Below are positions 1 to 7,799 of a DNA stretch of 64,000 nucleotides, piece after piece (the stretch's first letter is position 1; every line of letters starts with the position of its first letter). The DNA comes from JADHLJ01 sp038146985 (GTDB lineage Bacteria; Pseudomonadota; Alphaproteobacteria; Thalassobaculales; Thalassobaculaceae), in assembly GCA_038146985.1 (NCBI GenBank), contig JAYQSQ010000017.1, positions 1 through 64,000 on the forward strand. Reading direction: 5' to 3'. The notes below the pieces were generated by a model. It was not told where the DNA came from. It did no database searches and saw only the letters and a program-made list of their open reading frames with translations. A program made the position numbers and the translations under genes.

Positions 1-26
1 GCGCTCTACCCCTGAGCTACGCCCGC
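1..26 (-). tRNA. tRNA 5' end, probably tRNA-Gly (partial)
   Basis: Read on the minus strand, the first 26 bases start GCGGGCGTAGCTCAGGGG and continue into TAGAGC. This is a standard acceptor stem followed by a D-arm (GTAGCTCAG...GAGC). The gene runs off the left edge, so the anticodon is not visible. The GCGGGCG acceptor stem and this D-arm match what I recall of alphaproteobacterial tRNA-Gly(GCC), so the amino acid is an inference. Bases 27-209 between it and the next gene show no other feature I can support. Confidence 0.75.
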
Positions 27-209
27 GCTCCTCGCGTTGGACCGTCGGAACATGATCCACGCGGAGGCCGGATAATACCCAGCGCGGATTGATTTGCAAG
101 CGCTCCTTTGATCATTCGTGCCGTGATTTTGCCCGGGGCTCGCAATGGCGGAGTCGGCGGGGTACAAGGGGCTGCCTTCGGGTAAGGAACGAAAGCCGGA
201 CCACGACCC

Positions 210-761
210 ATGCCCCAGTCAAGCGCGAAACCCACCGCCAACGCCGATGCCGGTATCAGCGGGACGGCGCGGCCCGAGGATGTGCTGGCCCGGCTGGAGG
301 CGTTGGGCATCAAGGCGGCCACGCATCATCATCCGCCGCTGTTCACGGTCGAGCAGTCGAAGGAGCTGCGCGGCGATCTGCCGGGCGGTCACTGCAAGAA
401 CCTGTTCCTGCGCGACCGCAAGAGCCGGATGTGGCTGGTCGTCTGCCGCGAGGATCTGCGGATCGATCTGAAGGCCCTCGGTCCGCGCATCGGCGCCGAC
501 CGTCTGTCCTTCGGCAGCGCCGACCGGCTGATGCGGGTGTTGGGGGTGATCCCGGGCGCGGTGTCGCCCTTCGCCTTGATCAACGATGCAGAGAACCAAG
601 TGTCGGTGATCCTGGACAAGGGCATGATGGAACTTTCACCGCTCAATTATCATCCGATCTCCAACGAGATGACCACCGCGATCACGCCGGACGCGCTGCT
701 ACGCTTCATCCGCGCCTGCGGGCACGACCCTCAGGTGGTCGATCTGGAAGCCGGGGATTGA
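210..761 (+). CDS. prdX: Prolyl-tRNA editing (YbaK/ProXp-ala, PrdX-like) deacylase
   Basis: This 183-aa protein is a free-standing trans-editing domain of the YbaK/ProX superfamily. Such enzymes hydrolyse tRNA(Pro) mischarged with alanine or a similar small amino acid in the cytoplasm. Almost the whole protein is the domain, from about residue 23 to 175. The family-typical HCKNLFLRD stretch, holding the conserved lysine (about K63), and a GAVSPFALIND loop are visible. Length fits the PrdX group (about 170-180 aa). It is transcribed alone ahead of the thioredoxin operon, with a 69-bp gap. Family assignment is firm; the exact mischarged substrate is inferred from the family. Confidence 0.85.
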   Translation: MPQSSAKPTANADAGISGTARPEDVLARLEALGIKAATHHHPPLFTVEQSKELRGDLPGGHCKNLFLRDRKSRMWLVVCREDLRIDLKALGPRIGADRLSFGSADRLMRVLGVIPGAVSPFALINDAENQVSVILDKGMMELSPLNYHPISNEMTTAITPDALLRFIRACGHDPQVVDLEAGD

Positions 762-830
762 CGGCTCTTGCCTTTGAGGACAACAACGCCACATAGACGG
801 AAAGCGATCCGGGAATAGCGAGGATTAGGG

Positions 831-1748
831 ATGGAAACGTTAATCAATGGCGGCATGGCCGGGCCGGGCGCCGCGGACGTGGTCAAGGATTCGACCACGG
901 CAACCTTCATGGCGGATGTGGTCGAGGCGTCAATGCAGGTCCCGGTGATCGTGGACTTCTGGGCGCCTTGGTGCGGCCCCTGCAAACAGCTGGGCCCGGT
1001 GATCGAAAAGGTCGTGCGAGAGGCCGGTGGCGCCGTGCGTCTGGTCAAGGTGGATATCGATCAGAGCCCGGAAATCGCTCAACAGATGCGGGTACAGTCG
1101 ATTCCGGCTGTCTTCGCGTTCAAGGATGGCCGGCCGGTGGACGGATTCGCGGGCGCGCTGCCCGAGAGTAAGGTGCGCGAGTTCGTCAAGAAATTGACCG
1201 GCGGCGCCGCCGGGGACTCGCCCCTGGACGAGGCGCTGGACGCCGCCGATGAAATGTTTGCCCAGGAGGATTTCCAAGGCGCCGGCGGGATCTACAGCCA
1301 GGTCGTCCAGCACGACCAGACCAATGCACGCGGTTTTGCCGGTCTCGCCAAATGCCTGATCGCCATGGGTCAGATCGACCAGGCGCGGGAAATGCTAGAC
1401 AATCCGCCGGAAGGCATGGACGTGAAGACGCCGGAGATTCAGGCTGCGATCGCGCAGCTTGACCTGGCGGCGGCGGGCGCCGATGCCGGCGATATCGGCG
1501 AGTTGCGGGCCGCGATCGATTCCAATCCGAAGAATCTCGATGCCCGCTACGATCTGGCGATGGCGCTCTATGCCAAGGGTGACCGGGAGGGCGCTGTGGA
1601 CGAGCTGCTGGAAAGCATCCGGATCAATCGCGCTTGGAACGACGAAGCCGCGCGCAAGCAGCTGGTGAAGCTGTTCGGCGCTTTCGGCCACGCCGATCCG
1701 CTGACCGTCGATGCGCGCAAGAGGTTGTCATCGATCCTGTTTTCTTGA
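831..1748 (+). CDS. cnoX: Thioredoxin domain with C-terminal TPR (CnoX/YbbN-like)
   Basis: A 305-aa cytoplasmic thioredoxin-fold protein. Residues about 20-125 form the thioredoxin domain with an intact WCGPC active site (residues 47-51) and the cis-proline in SIPAVF (P92). Residues about 130-305 are TPR-like helices. This architecture is that of CnoX/YbbN chaperedoxins, which hold unfolding client proteins under oxidative stress and hand them to refolding chaperones. Unlike E. coli CnoX it keeps both active-site cysteines, so true redox activity is plausible, as in other alphaproteobacterial members. The ATG follows AGGATTAGGG. It is the first gene of a four-gene cluster. Confidence 0.88.
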   Translation: METLINGGMAGPGAADVVKDSTTATFMADVVEASMQVPVIVDFWAPWCGPCKQLGPVIEKVVREAGGAVRLVKVDIDQSPEIAQQMRVQSIPAVFAFKDGRPVDGFAGALPESKVREFVKKLTGGAAGDSPLDEALDAADEMFAQEDFQGAGGIYSQVVQHDQTNARGFAGLAKCLIAMGQIDQAREMLDNPPEGMDVKTPEIQAAIAQLDLAAAGADAGDIGELRAAIDSNPKNLDARYDLAMALYAKGDREGAVDELLESIRINRAWNDEAARKQLVKLFGAFGHADPLTVDARKRLSSILFS

Positions 1749-1769
1749 GGACGGTGGAAGGGAGCGGAC

Positions 1770-2432
1770 GTGCGGACCCGAGGCTTCTCGACAGGCATCG
1801 ACGATTTGCCGGCGACGTTGCCGGTTTTTCCCTTGCCGGGAGTCCTGCTGCTGCCGGGCGGCCGTCTGCCGCTGAACATCTTTGAGCCCCGTTATCTCGC
1901 CATGTTCGACGATGCGTTGGCCGGCAACCGGCTGATCGGCATGATCCAGCCGAGCGCCGGGCAGGAACAGGCGACTGTCCCCGATCTTTACTCCACCGGC
2001 TGCGCCGGCCGGATTGTTCAGTTCTCGGAGACCGAGGATGGGCGGTATCTGACCACCTTGCTCGGCGTCGCGCGGTTTGAGACCACCAGCGAGGTGGACT
2101 CGATGCGCGGCTATCGCCGGGTTATCGCCGACTGGAAGCCTTTCCACGGCGACTTGGGCCGGCAAGGCGACCCGGAAATCGATCGCGACCGGCTTCTCGC
2201 GTCGCTGAAGGGGTATTTCGGCCGCAACGGGATCAAGGCGGATTGGGAGGCGATCGAGAAGAGCGACGATTCCCAATTGGTGACCACCTTGCCGATGCTC
2301 TGTCCGTTCAGTCCAACCGAAAAGCAGGCGCTTCTGGTCGCGCCCAGCCTCGGCGACCGGGCGGAGACCATGATCGCGCTGATGGAAATGGCATCGCATC
2401 CAACGGACGGAACCGACAATGTCAGACACTGA
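1770..2432 (+). CDS. LON substrate-binding domain protein (no protease domain)
   Basis: A 220-aa protein made almost only of the LON N-terminal (PUA-like) domain; the ATPase and protease parts of Lon are absent. Diagnostic pieces are LPVFPLPGVLLLPGG near residue 20 and NIFEPRYLAMFDDAL near residue 40. The biochemical role of stand-alone LON-domain proteins is poorly known, and peptide or protein binding is assumed. The start is GTG at 1770, 21 bases after the thioredoxin stop and preceded by GGAAGGGAG. It overlaps the Trm112 gene by 14 bases, which indicates co-transcription. Confidence 0.85.
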   Translation: MRTRGFSTGIDDLPATLPVFPLPGVLLLPGGRLPLNIFEPRYLAMFDDALAGNRLIGMIQPSAGQEQATVPDLYSTGCAGRIVQFSETEDGRYLTTLLGVARFETTSEVDSMRGYRRVIADWKPFHGDLGRQGDPEIDRDRLLASLKGYFGRNGIKADWEAIEKSDDSQLVTTLPMLCPFSPTEKQALLVAPSLGDRAETMIALMEMASHPTDGTDNVRH

Positions 2433-2721
2433 ACCGCCGAAGAGCGAGGTTGCGGGCAGCGCCGGACGCGATACAGAGGGCGGCGAGCGGATGGTCGACC
2501 CGAAACTTCTGGAGATCCTGGTCTGTCCGCTGACCAAGACGCCCTTGCGCTACGACGCCGCCGCGCGGGAGCTGATTAGCGATCAGGCGGGACTGGCCTT
2601 CCCGATCCGCAACGGGGTGCCGATCATGCTGGTCGACGAAGCACGGACGCTTGACGACGATCCGGTCGCAAAAGGCGCTTCCGCCCTGGCGCGGGACGGC
2701 GGGGGCGGGAAGTCGCCATGA
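2419..2721 (+). CDS. Trm112 family protein (UPF0434)
   Basis: A 100-aa small protein. The core from residue 25 (VDPKLLEILVCPLTK) to about residue 80 (IPIMLVDEAR in family form, here VPIMLVDEAR) is the bacterial Trm112/YcaR fold. In eukaryotes Trm112 activates tRNA and rRNA methyltransferases; the bacterial role is not settled. The classical zinc-binding cysteines are reduced to one (VCPL). A shorter start at ATG 2491 would give the usual 60-75 aa protein, so the N-terminal 24 residues are uncertain. It overlaps the LON gene by 14 bases and the next gene by ATGA. Confidence 0.83.
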   Translation: MSDTEPPKSEVAGSAGRDTEGGERMVDPKLLEILVCPLTKTPLRYDAAARELISDQAGLAFPIRNGVPIMLVDEARTLDDDPVAKGASALARDGGGGKSP

Positions 2722-3092
2722 GCTCCGAGCACGAGACCGGCGCCTGGCCCACGGAAATCCGCGTCAATTCGGCGGAAAAGCGGCTGGAGATCGACTTCGA
2801 CAGCGGCGAGAGTTTCTCGATACCCGTGGAACTCCTGCGGGTTGAAAGTCCGTCTGCGGAGGTCCAGGGCCATGGTCCCGGGCAAAAGACCACGGTGGCG
2901 GGGCGCCGGCATGTCGGGATCCTCGCGGTCGAGCCGGTCGGAAACTATGCCGTGCGAATCCGTTTTGACGATCTTCATGACACCGGGCTTTTCACCTGGC
3001 GCTATCTCCACGAACTGGGCGCCAATCAGGACCGGCTGTGGGAAGACTATCTTGCGCGTCTTGAGGATCAGGGATTGAGCCGCGAGCCTTGA
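2718..3092 (+). CDS. DUF971 (gamma-butyrobetaine hydroxylase-like N-terminal domain) protein
   Basis: A 124-aa protein of the DUF971 / GBBH-like N-terminal family. It carries the typical EIRVNSAEKRLEIDFDSG start, a central FSIPVELLRVESPSAE segment and a GLFTWRYLHELG segment near the C-terminus. In eukaryotes this domain precedes a 2-oxoglutarate oxygenase. The bacterial stand-alone form is often found near iron-sulfur or Mrp-type genes, and its function is unproven. The start overlaps the stop of the Trm112 gene (ATGA at 2718-2721), so translation is probably coupled. It ends 6 bases from the convergent ubiH-like gene. Confidence 0.85.
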   Translation: MSSEHETGAWPTEIRVNSAEKRLEIDFDSGESFSIPVELLRVESPSAEVQGHGPGQKTTVAGRRHVGILAVEPVGNYAVRIRFDDLHDTGLFTWRYLHELGANQDRLWEDYLARLEDQGLSREP

Positions 3093-3098
3093 GCGGCC

Positions 3099-4394
3099 TC
3101 AGGGCAGGCGTCCCTGCAGCATGCTCGGAAGCTCGCCGAGCAGGCCCATGGCGTGGCGCATGAACAGTTTTTTGAGCGGCGGCACCCGGTTGACCAACCC
3201 CAATCCTCCCGACCTCAGGGCCCGCAAGGGCGCGATGTCGTTCGAGAACAGCCGGTTGAGCCCGTCGGTCGCCAGCACCAGTGTCATGGTGTCGACCCGT
3301 CGGCTGGCCTGAAACCGGCGCAGCACCTCCGGCGCGCCGATGTCGAGCCCCAGGCGGGCCGCTTCGGCAAGTTCGTCGCAAAGCACCGCGATATCCCGCA
3401 GTCCGAGGTTGAAGCCCTGGCCGGCGATCGGATGAATGCCGTGCGCGGCGTCTCCGACCAGCGCGAGACGCGGCCCGGTCTGGCGTTCCGCGTTCACCAG
3501 GGAAAGCGGATAGGACCAACGGCCACCATCGATCGACAGCGCGCCGAGACAGTCGTCAAACCGTGCCGAAAGCGCTCCCGCGAGGCCCTTGTCGTCAAGT
3601 TTCAGCAGCGCCCGCGCGGTGTCTGTAGCCTCCGTCCAGACGACGGAGGAACGGTTACCCGGCATCGGCAAGAAGGCGAGCGGGCCTCCCGGCAAAAACC
3701 GCTCGTGGGCCACGCCGTGATGCGGTCTTTCATGACGCACGTTGAAGACCAGACTCGTCTGGCGATAGTCGAGCCGGGTTGCGCGGATACCGGCGAGCCG
3801 GCGGACCTGGCTCGCGCGTCCGTCCCCGGCGATCAGCAGGCTTCCGCTTGTCTCCGTACCATCGTCCAGGGTGACCAGGACCCGCTCCGGTGTTGCGTCG
3901 AGCTTTTCCACGCCCGCGCCGGGCCGGAATGAAATCCCGTCATGCGCCTTGACGGCCTCGAACAGCGCCTGTTTGAGAATCGCGTTCTCGACGATATGAC
4001 CCATCGGCACGTCACCGACCTCGCGGTGGTCGTAGTGCAGAAACCGCCTGGACGCGCCGTCCGATACCCGGATGTCGAGAATCGGCTCGGCATGCGGCGA
4101 CACCGTCTCCCAGACGCCTAAAGTCTCGAGCATGATGCGACCGCCGGCGGCAATCGCGGTGGTCCGTCCATCGCGTTCCACATGGCCTAGGGCCGCTTCC
4201 GGCTCCCGGTCGATAAGCACGACCTGGAAGCCGCATCGTCCCATGGCCAGCGCGGAGGTGAGGCCTGAAAGACCACCACCGGCTATCAGGATTTCGGCCG
4301 TCAATTTCCTGGTCACCGGACCGATCCCTCGTTGCGGGTTGCTGAACGTGCCGTTCAGCGTGAGGACCATACCGCTTCGCGGCATCTCGGGCAC
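3099..4394 (-). CDS. ubiH: UbiH/COQ6-family FAD-dependent ubiquinone biosynthesis hydroxylase
   Basis: A 431-aa class A flavoprotein monooxygenase that hydroxylates the ring of a ubiquinone intermediate. It shows the N-terminal dinucleotide-binding GGGLSG (about residues 39-44), the DG motif region around LIAGDGRAS, and the second FAD motif LVGDAAHGIHPIAGQG near residue 312, which is the UbiH/UbiF/VisC signature. Which ring position it attacks cannot be read from sequence. The first 30 residues precede the Rossmann strand and look non-homologous, so translation may start later, for example at the GTG of VTRKLTAEIL. It is convergent with the thioredoxin operon. Confidence 0.88.
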   Translation of the reverse strand: MPEMPRSGMVLTLNGTFSNPQRGIGPVTRKLTAEILIAGGGLSGLTSALAMGRCGFQVVLIDREPEAALGHVERDGRTTAIAAGGRIMLETLGVWETVSPHAEPILDIRVSDGASRRFLHYDHREVGDVPMGHIVENAILKQALFEAVKAHDGISFRPGAGVEKLDATPERVLVTLDDGTETSGSLLIAGDGRASQVRRLAGIRATRLDYRQTSLVFNVRHERPHHGVAHERFLPGGPLAFLPMPGNRSSVVWTEATDTARALLKLDDKGLAGALSARFDDCLGALSIDGGRWSYPLSLVNAERQTGPRLALVGDAAHGIHPIAGQGFNLGLRDIAVLCDELAEAARLGLDIGAPEVLRRFQASRRVDTMTLVLATDGLNRLFSNDIAPLRALRSGGLGLVNRVPPLKKLFMRHAMGLLGELPSMLQGRLP

Positions 4395-4504
4395 GCGCTT
4401 TCGGACAGCAGGATTGATTAAAAAATAATCAAAATGACTTTTATGCCTAATTTTTGTTCAGCAGCTTCTTCTGATTACCGTCCAGGTTTGTTTCAAATTT
4501 AAAC

Positions 4505-4517
4505 TAACCAATTGATT
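4505..4517 (-). promoter_or_regulatory. Putative IHF binding site upstream of glnK
   Basis: The minus strand reads AATCAATTGGTTA, a full match to the IHF consensus WATCAANNNNTTR. It sits in the AT-rich stretch 4420-4530, about 30 bases upstream of a -24/-12 type promoter. IHF bending commonly helps NtrC contact sigma-54 polymerase at nitrogen-regulated promoters. The match is seen directly; its function is inferred. Confidence 0.5.
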
Positions 4518-4546
4518 TAAATAGATTTATCGCAAGCGTCCGAAAC

Positions 4547-4562
4547 CGGCACGGTTCTTGAG
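4547..4562 (+). promoter_or_regulatory. Putative sigma-54 (-24/-12) promoter of glnK-amtB
   Basis: CGGCACGGTTCTTGAG resembles the RpoN consensus TGGCAC-N5-TTGCA. The GG and the -12 G have the required 10-base spacing; the deviations are C for T at the first base and A for C at -12. It lies about 93 bases upstream of the glnK ATG. Nitrogen-controlled glnK-amtB operons are usually driven by NtrC and sigma-54. I could not see a clear NtrC palindrome nearby. Confidence 0.5.
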
Positions 4563-4654
4563 AAGGAACGACGGGGGCGCGATACGCGTCGGAGAGTTCG
4601 CCTGGGTGCCGAACAAACACCATGGGCATCCAACCGTGAAAGGAGCGGGACGAC

Positions 4655-4993
4655 ATGAAGCTTGTGATGGCGATTATCAAGCCCTTCAAGCTCGACGAAG
4701 TGCGTGAAGCGCTGACCGGCCTTGGGATCCAGGGTCTTACGGTCAGCGAGGTGAAGGGCTTCGGAAGGCAAAAAGGGCAAACGGAGATTTACCGCGGTGC
4801 CGAATACGCGGTGAATTTCCTGCCCAAGGTCAAGGTCGAGGTCGCGGTGACCGACGATCTTGTCGACCAGATTGTCGAGACGATACAGCGCTCGGCCAAC
4901 ACCGGTCGCATTGGGGACGGAAAGGTCTTCGTCCTGGATCTGGCGTCGGCGGTACGCATCCGTACCGGCGAATCCGGCGCCGACGCGCTTTAA
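4655..4993 (+). CDS. glnK: P-II family nitrogen regulator GlnK
   Basis: A 112-aa P-II signal protein. It senses 2-oxoglutarate and ATP/ADP, and as a trimer it blocks the AmtB channel when nitrogen is sufficient. The opening MKLVMAIIKPFKLDEVREAL, the uridylylation-site tyrosine Y51 in the T-loop (RGAEYAVNFLPK) and the C-terminal NTGRIGDGKVFV signature are all present. Length is exactly that of the family. The ATG follows GAAAGGAGCGGGA. amtB begins 12 bases after the stop, which supports GlnK over GlnB. The upstream 4395-4654 gap holds the -24/-12 and IHF-like sites. Confidence 0.95.
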   Translation: MKLVMAIIKPFKLDEVREALTGLGIQGLTVSEVKGFGRQKGQTEIYRGAEYAVNFLPKVKVEVAVTDDLVDQIVETIQRSANTGRIGDGKVFVLDLASAVRIRTGESGADAL

Positions 4994-5005
4994 GGAACTG
5001 GAAAC

Positions 5006-6340
5006 ATGAAGAATATTTGGGTCTATGGGCTGTTCTGCCTAACCTTGGGGCTCTCCACCGTCGCGATCAGTGGAGCGGCCTCCGCCGCGGTCGATAACGA
5101 AACCGCCTTTATTTTCAACACACTGTCGTTTCTCATGCATGGCTTCCTGGTCATGTGGATGGCGGCGGGCTTCTGCATGCTGGAAGCGGGCCTCGTCCGT
5201 TCCAAGAACACCACCATGCAGTGTTCCAAGAATATCGGCCTCTATGCGGTCGCCGGCATCATGTATTGGCTGATCGGCTACAATCTCATGTATAGCGGCG
5301 TCGACGGCGGCTGGATGGGTATGCCCACGCCGTGGAGCGCCGCCGATCCGACGGTAACCGCAGACGGGTTTACCGGCGAGGACGGCAGCGGATATGCGAC
5401 CGGTTCGGACTGGTTCTTCCAGATGGTGTTCGTCGCCGCCGCCGGTTCGATTGTCTCCGGTACGGTGGCCGAGCGCGTGAAGGTGTTCTCGTTCCTGGTG
5501 TTCGTGGTCATCCTCACCGGTGTCATCTACCCGATCCAGGGCTCCTGGACCTGGGGCGGCGGGTGGCTGTCCGAAAAGGGATTCCTGGACTTCGCCGGAT
5601 CGACCATCGTTCATTCGGTCGGCGGTTGGGCGGCGCTCGCCGGTGCCCTGATCATCGGTGCCCGCAAGGGCCGGTTCGGTGCCGACGGACGCGTAACGCC
5701 GATGCCCGGCGCGAACCTTCCGCTGGCGACGCTCGGAACCTTCGTTCTGTGGATGGGCTGGTTCGGCTTCAACGGCGGCTCTCAGCTCGCCATGGGGTCG
5801 GCGGCCGACGCGGTGGCGATCTCTACCATCTACATCAACACCAATCTGGCGGCGGCCGGCGGTGTCGTGGCGGCAATCATCCTGACACAGATCCTCTACA
5901 GGAAGCTCGATCTGACGATGGCTCTGAACGGTGCTCTGGGCGGCCTCGTGTCGATTACCGCCGAACCCCTGGCTCCCGCACCGGGCCTGGCGATCATCAT
6001 CGGCGCCATCGGTGGTGTTCTTGTCGTGGTCGCGGTTCCGATGCTCGACAAGCTCAAGATCGACGATGTCGTCGGCGCGATCCCGGTGCATCTGCTCTGC
6101 GGCATCTGGGGCACCATTGCCGTGGTCTTCAGCAATGCCGATGCAAAGTTCGGGATCCAGCTCCTCGGCATCGCCGCGATTGGTGTGTTCGTCTTCGTCG
6201 CAAGCTCGATTGTCTGGTTCGCGATCAAGATGACCTTGGGAGTTCGTCCGAGCGAGGAAGACGAGGCCCTGGGTCTCGATCGGGCCGAATGCGGCATGGA
6301 GGCCTATCCCGAGTTCGGGCGCGGATCGCAGACGATCTGA
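5006..6340 (+). CDS. amtB: Ammonium transporter AmtB
   Basis: A 444-aa inner-membrane Amt/Rh channel that takes up ammonium. It begins with a signal-like segment ending near residue 28 (GAASAAVDN), followed by about eleven membrane helices. The pore histidines are in STIVHSVGGWAALAG and VHLLCGIWG, and the Amt signature region ALAGALIIGARKGRF is intact. The second gene of the glnK-amtB operon, it is gated by the neighbouring GlnK. It is followed 40 bases later by a strong hairpin terminator. The C-terminal tail (EDEALGLDRAECG) is the conserved cytoplasmic region that contacts P-II. Confidence 0.95.
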   Translation: MKNIWVYGLFCLTLGLSTVAISGAASAAVDNETAFIFNTLSFLMHGFLVMWMAAGFCMLEAGLVRSKNTTMQCSKNIGLYAVAGIMYWLIGYNLMYSGVDGGWMGMPTPWSAADPTVTADGFTGEDGSGYATGSDWFFQMVFVAAAGSIVSGTVAERVKVFSFLVFVVILTGVIYPIQGSWTWGGGWLSEKGFLDFAGSTIVHSVGGWAALAGALIIGARKGRFGADGRVTPMPGANLPLATLGTFVLWMGWFGFNGGSQLAMGSAADAVAISTIYINTNLAAAGGVVAAIILTQILYRKLDLTMALNGALGGLVSITAEPLAPAPGLAIIIGAIGGVLVVVAVPMLDKLKIDDVVGAIPVHLLCGIWGTIAVVFSNADAKFGIQLLGIAAIGVFVFVASSIVWFAIKMTLGVRPSEEDEALGLDRAECGMEAYPEFGRGSQTI

Positions 6341-6380
6341 GGGCCGCGACCGACACCAAACAAAGTGTTCCTCCTTACTG

Positions 6381-6410
6381 GGGCCCGGGAATTTCCCGGG
6401 CCCTTTTCTT
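6381..6410 (+). terminator. Rho-independent terminator after amtB
   Basis: An inverted repeat GGGCCCGGGAA/TTTCCCGGGCCC is followed directly by TTTTCTT. The stem is a perfect GC-rich palindrome and lies 40 bases after the amtB stop codon, so it very likely ends the glnK-amtB transcript. Confidence 0.85.
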
Positions 6411-6470
6411 GTCCGCCGAATCCGACGGTTGGTCGATCCTGGTGGCTTATCTTGTCTTTTAACATGAAGG

Positions 6471-6499
6471 TTGTCTGTTAAGTTCCCGTCTCGTAAAAT
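6471..6499 (+). promoter_or_regulatory. Putative sigma-70-type promoter of the dapC-like gene
   Basis: TTGTCT (6471-6476) and TAAAAT (6494-6499) are separated by 17 bases. The expected transcription start is near 6506, about 48 bases before the chosen ATG at 6554. This also argues against the upstream in-frame TTG at 6509, which would be almost leaderless. Confidence 0.45.
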
Positions 6500-6553
6500 A
6501 GAATCGTTTTGGCACATATTGGTCGGCATGCCGGCCTGGATGAAACGGACTCC

Positions 6554-7747
6554 ATGCTCAATCCTAACCTGGCGCCGCTGGGTCACTACACTTTCGCCAG
6601 ACTGAACGAGGTTCTCGCGGACTACGCGCCGCGGTCGAATGAACCGCCGATCCTGTTCTCTCTGGGCGAACCGCAGAAGGCGCCGCCGCCGGTCCTTGCC
6701 GAAACCATTGCCGCGCATGGCGACTTGTGGAACCGCTACCCGCCACCCACCGGGGACGAGGCGTTTCGCGCCGCCGTGACCGGCTGGTTGAACCGCCGTT
6801 TCGGTCTGCCGCGCGGTTTCATCGATCCGGCTCGAAACATTGTTCCGGTGCCCGGGACGCGCGAACCGCTGTATCAGATCGGCTTCCTGTGCACGCCGCC
6901 CGAGAAGGCCGGCCGACGGCCTGCGGTTCTCATGCCGAACCCGTTCTATCATGTCTACCAGGGGGCGGCGATGGTGGGCGGCGGTGAGCCGGTCTATCTC
7001 CCCGCCCATGCCGAGAACAATTTCCTGCCGGTGCTGGAGGACCTGTCGGAGGATCTGCTGGCGCGGACCGCGCTGTTTTTTCTATGCACGCCAGCCAATC
7101 CGCAAGGCACCACGGCCAGCCCCGCCTATCTGCGCCGGGCGATAGAGCTGGCGCGCGAGCATGACTTCGTGCTGGCGCTGGACGAGTGCTACTGCGAAAT
7201 CTACCGCGGCGAAGCGCCGATCGGCGGGCTGCAAGTCTGTGCTGAACTCGGCCAGGGCCTGGAAAACGTCATTTCCTTCCAGTCATTGTCAAAACGGTCG
7301 AGCGCGCCAGGGCTGAGGTCCGGTTTCCTGGCCGGCGACGCCCGAATCATCGAACGCTACGGCCAATTCGTGACCTTCGGCGGCGCGCCACTGCCGTTGC
7401 CGGTGCTGCATGCGTCGACGGCCTTGTGGAACGACGACGCGCATGTCGAGGAAAACCGCGCCTACTACGCGGAAAATTTCCGGTTGGCGCAGGAAATCCT
7501 GGGACCGCACATTGATGTCTTCATCCCGCCGGCGGGATTCTTCCTGTGGCTCGATGTCGGAGACGGCATGACAGCCGCGCGGACCCTGTGGCGTGACGCC
7601 GCGATCAAGACATTGCCCGGAAGCCTGATGGCGCGGGACGACGAGAACGGTCGGAACCCCGGAGAGCCGTATATCCGGGTTGCATTGGTCTACGAGGCGG
7701 AGAAAACCGAACGCGGGCTGCGGCGGCTCGCGGAAACGCTGTTCTAG
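6554..7747 (+). CDS. dapC: PLP aminotransferase, probable succinyldiaminopimelate transaminase DapC
   Basis: A 397-aa fold-type I aminotransferase. The PLP-binding lysine is K247 in SFQSLSKRSSAPGLRSG, and the aspartate that contacts the pyridine nitrogen is D210 in LALDECY. The SLSKRS-x-x-PGLRSGF pattern is typical of DapC, which converts N-succinyl-2-amino-6-ketopimelate to N-succinyl-L,L-diaminopimelate in lysine and peptidoglycan synthesis. dapD and dapE lie elsewhere in this window, which supports the call. Other class I aminotransferase roles cannot be excluded. Start: ATG 6554, where homology begins (MLNPNL). Confidence 0.8.
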   Translation: MLNPNLAPLGHYTFARLNEVLADYAPRSNEPPILFSLGEPQKAPPPVLAETIAAHGDLWNRYPPPTGDEAFRAAVTGWLNRRFGLPRGFIDPARNIVPVPGTREPLYQIGFLCTPPEKAGRRPAVLMPNPFYHVYQGAAMVGGGEPVYLPAHAENNFLPVLEDLSEDLLARTALFFLCTPANPQGTTASPAYLRRAIELAREHDFVLALDECYCEIYRGEAPIGGLQVCAELGQGLENVISFQSLSKRSSAPGLRSGFLAGDARIIERYGQFVTFGGAPLPLPVLHASTALWNDDAHVEENRAYYAENFRLAQEILGPHIDVFIPPAGFFLWLDVGDGMTAARTLWRDAAIKTLPGSLMARDDENGRNPGEPYIRVALVYEAEKTERGLRRLAETLF

Positions 7748-7799
7748 CTAGGGAGATCCGGTCTGGACATGGCGTTCGGACCGGACGAGGTGAAGGGAC

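Noticed and set aside
5039..7009. Long minus-strand open frame opposite amtB
   Set aside because: It is rich in Arg, His, Asp and Gly with no domain, and exactly mirrors the codon pattern of a high-GC gene on the other strand.
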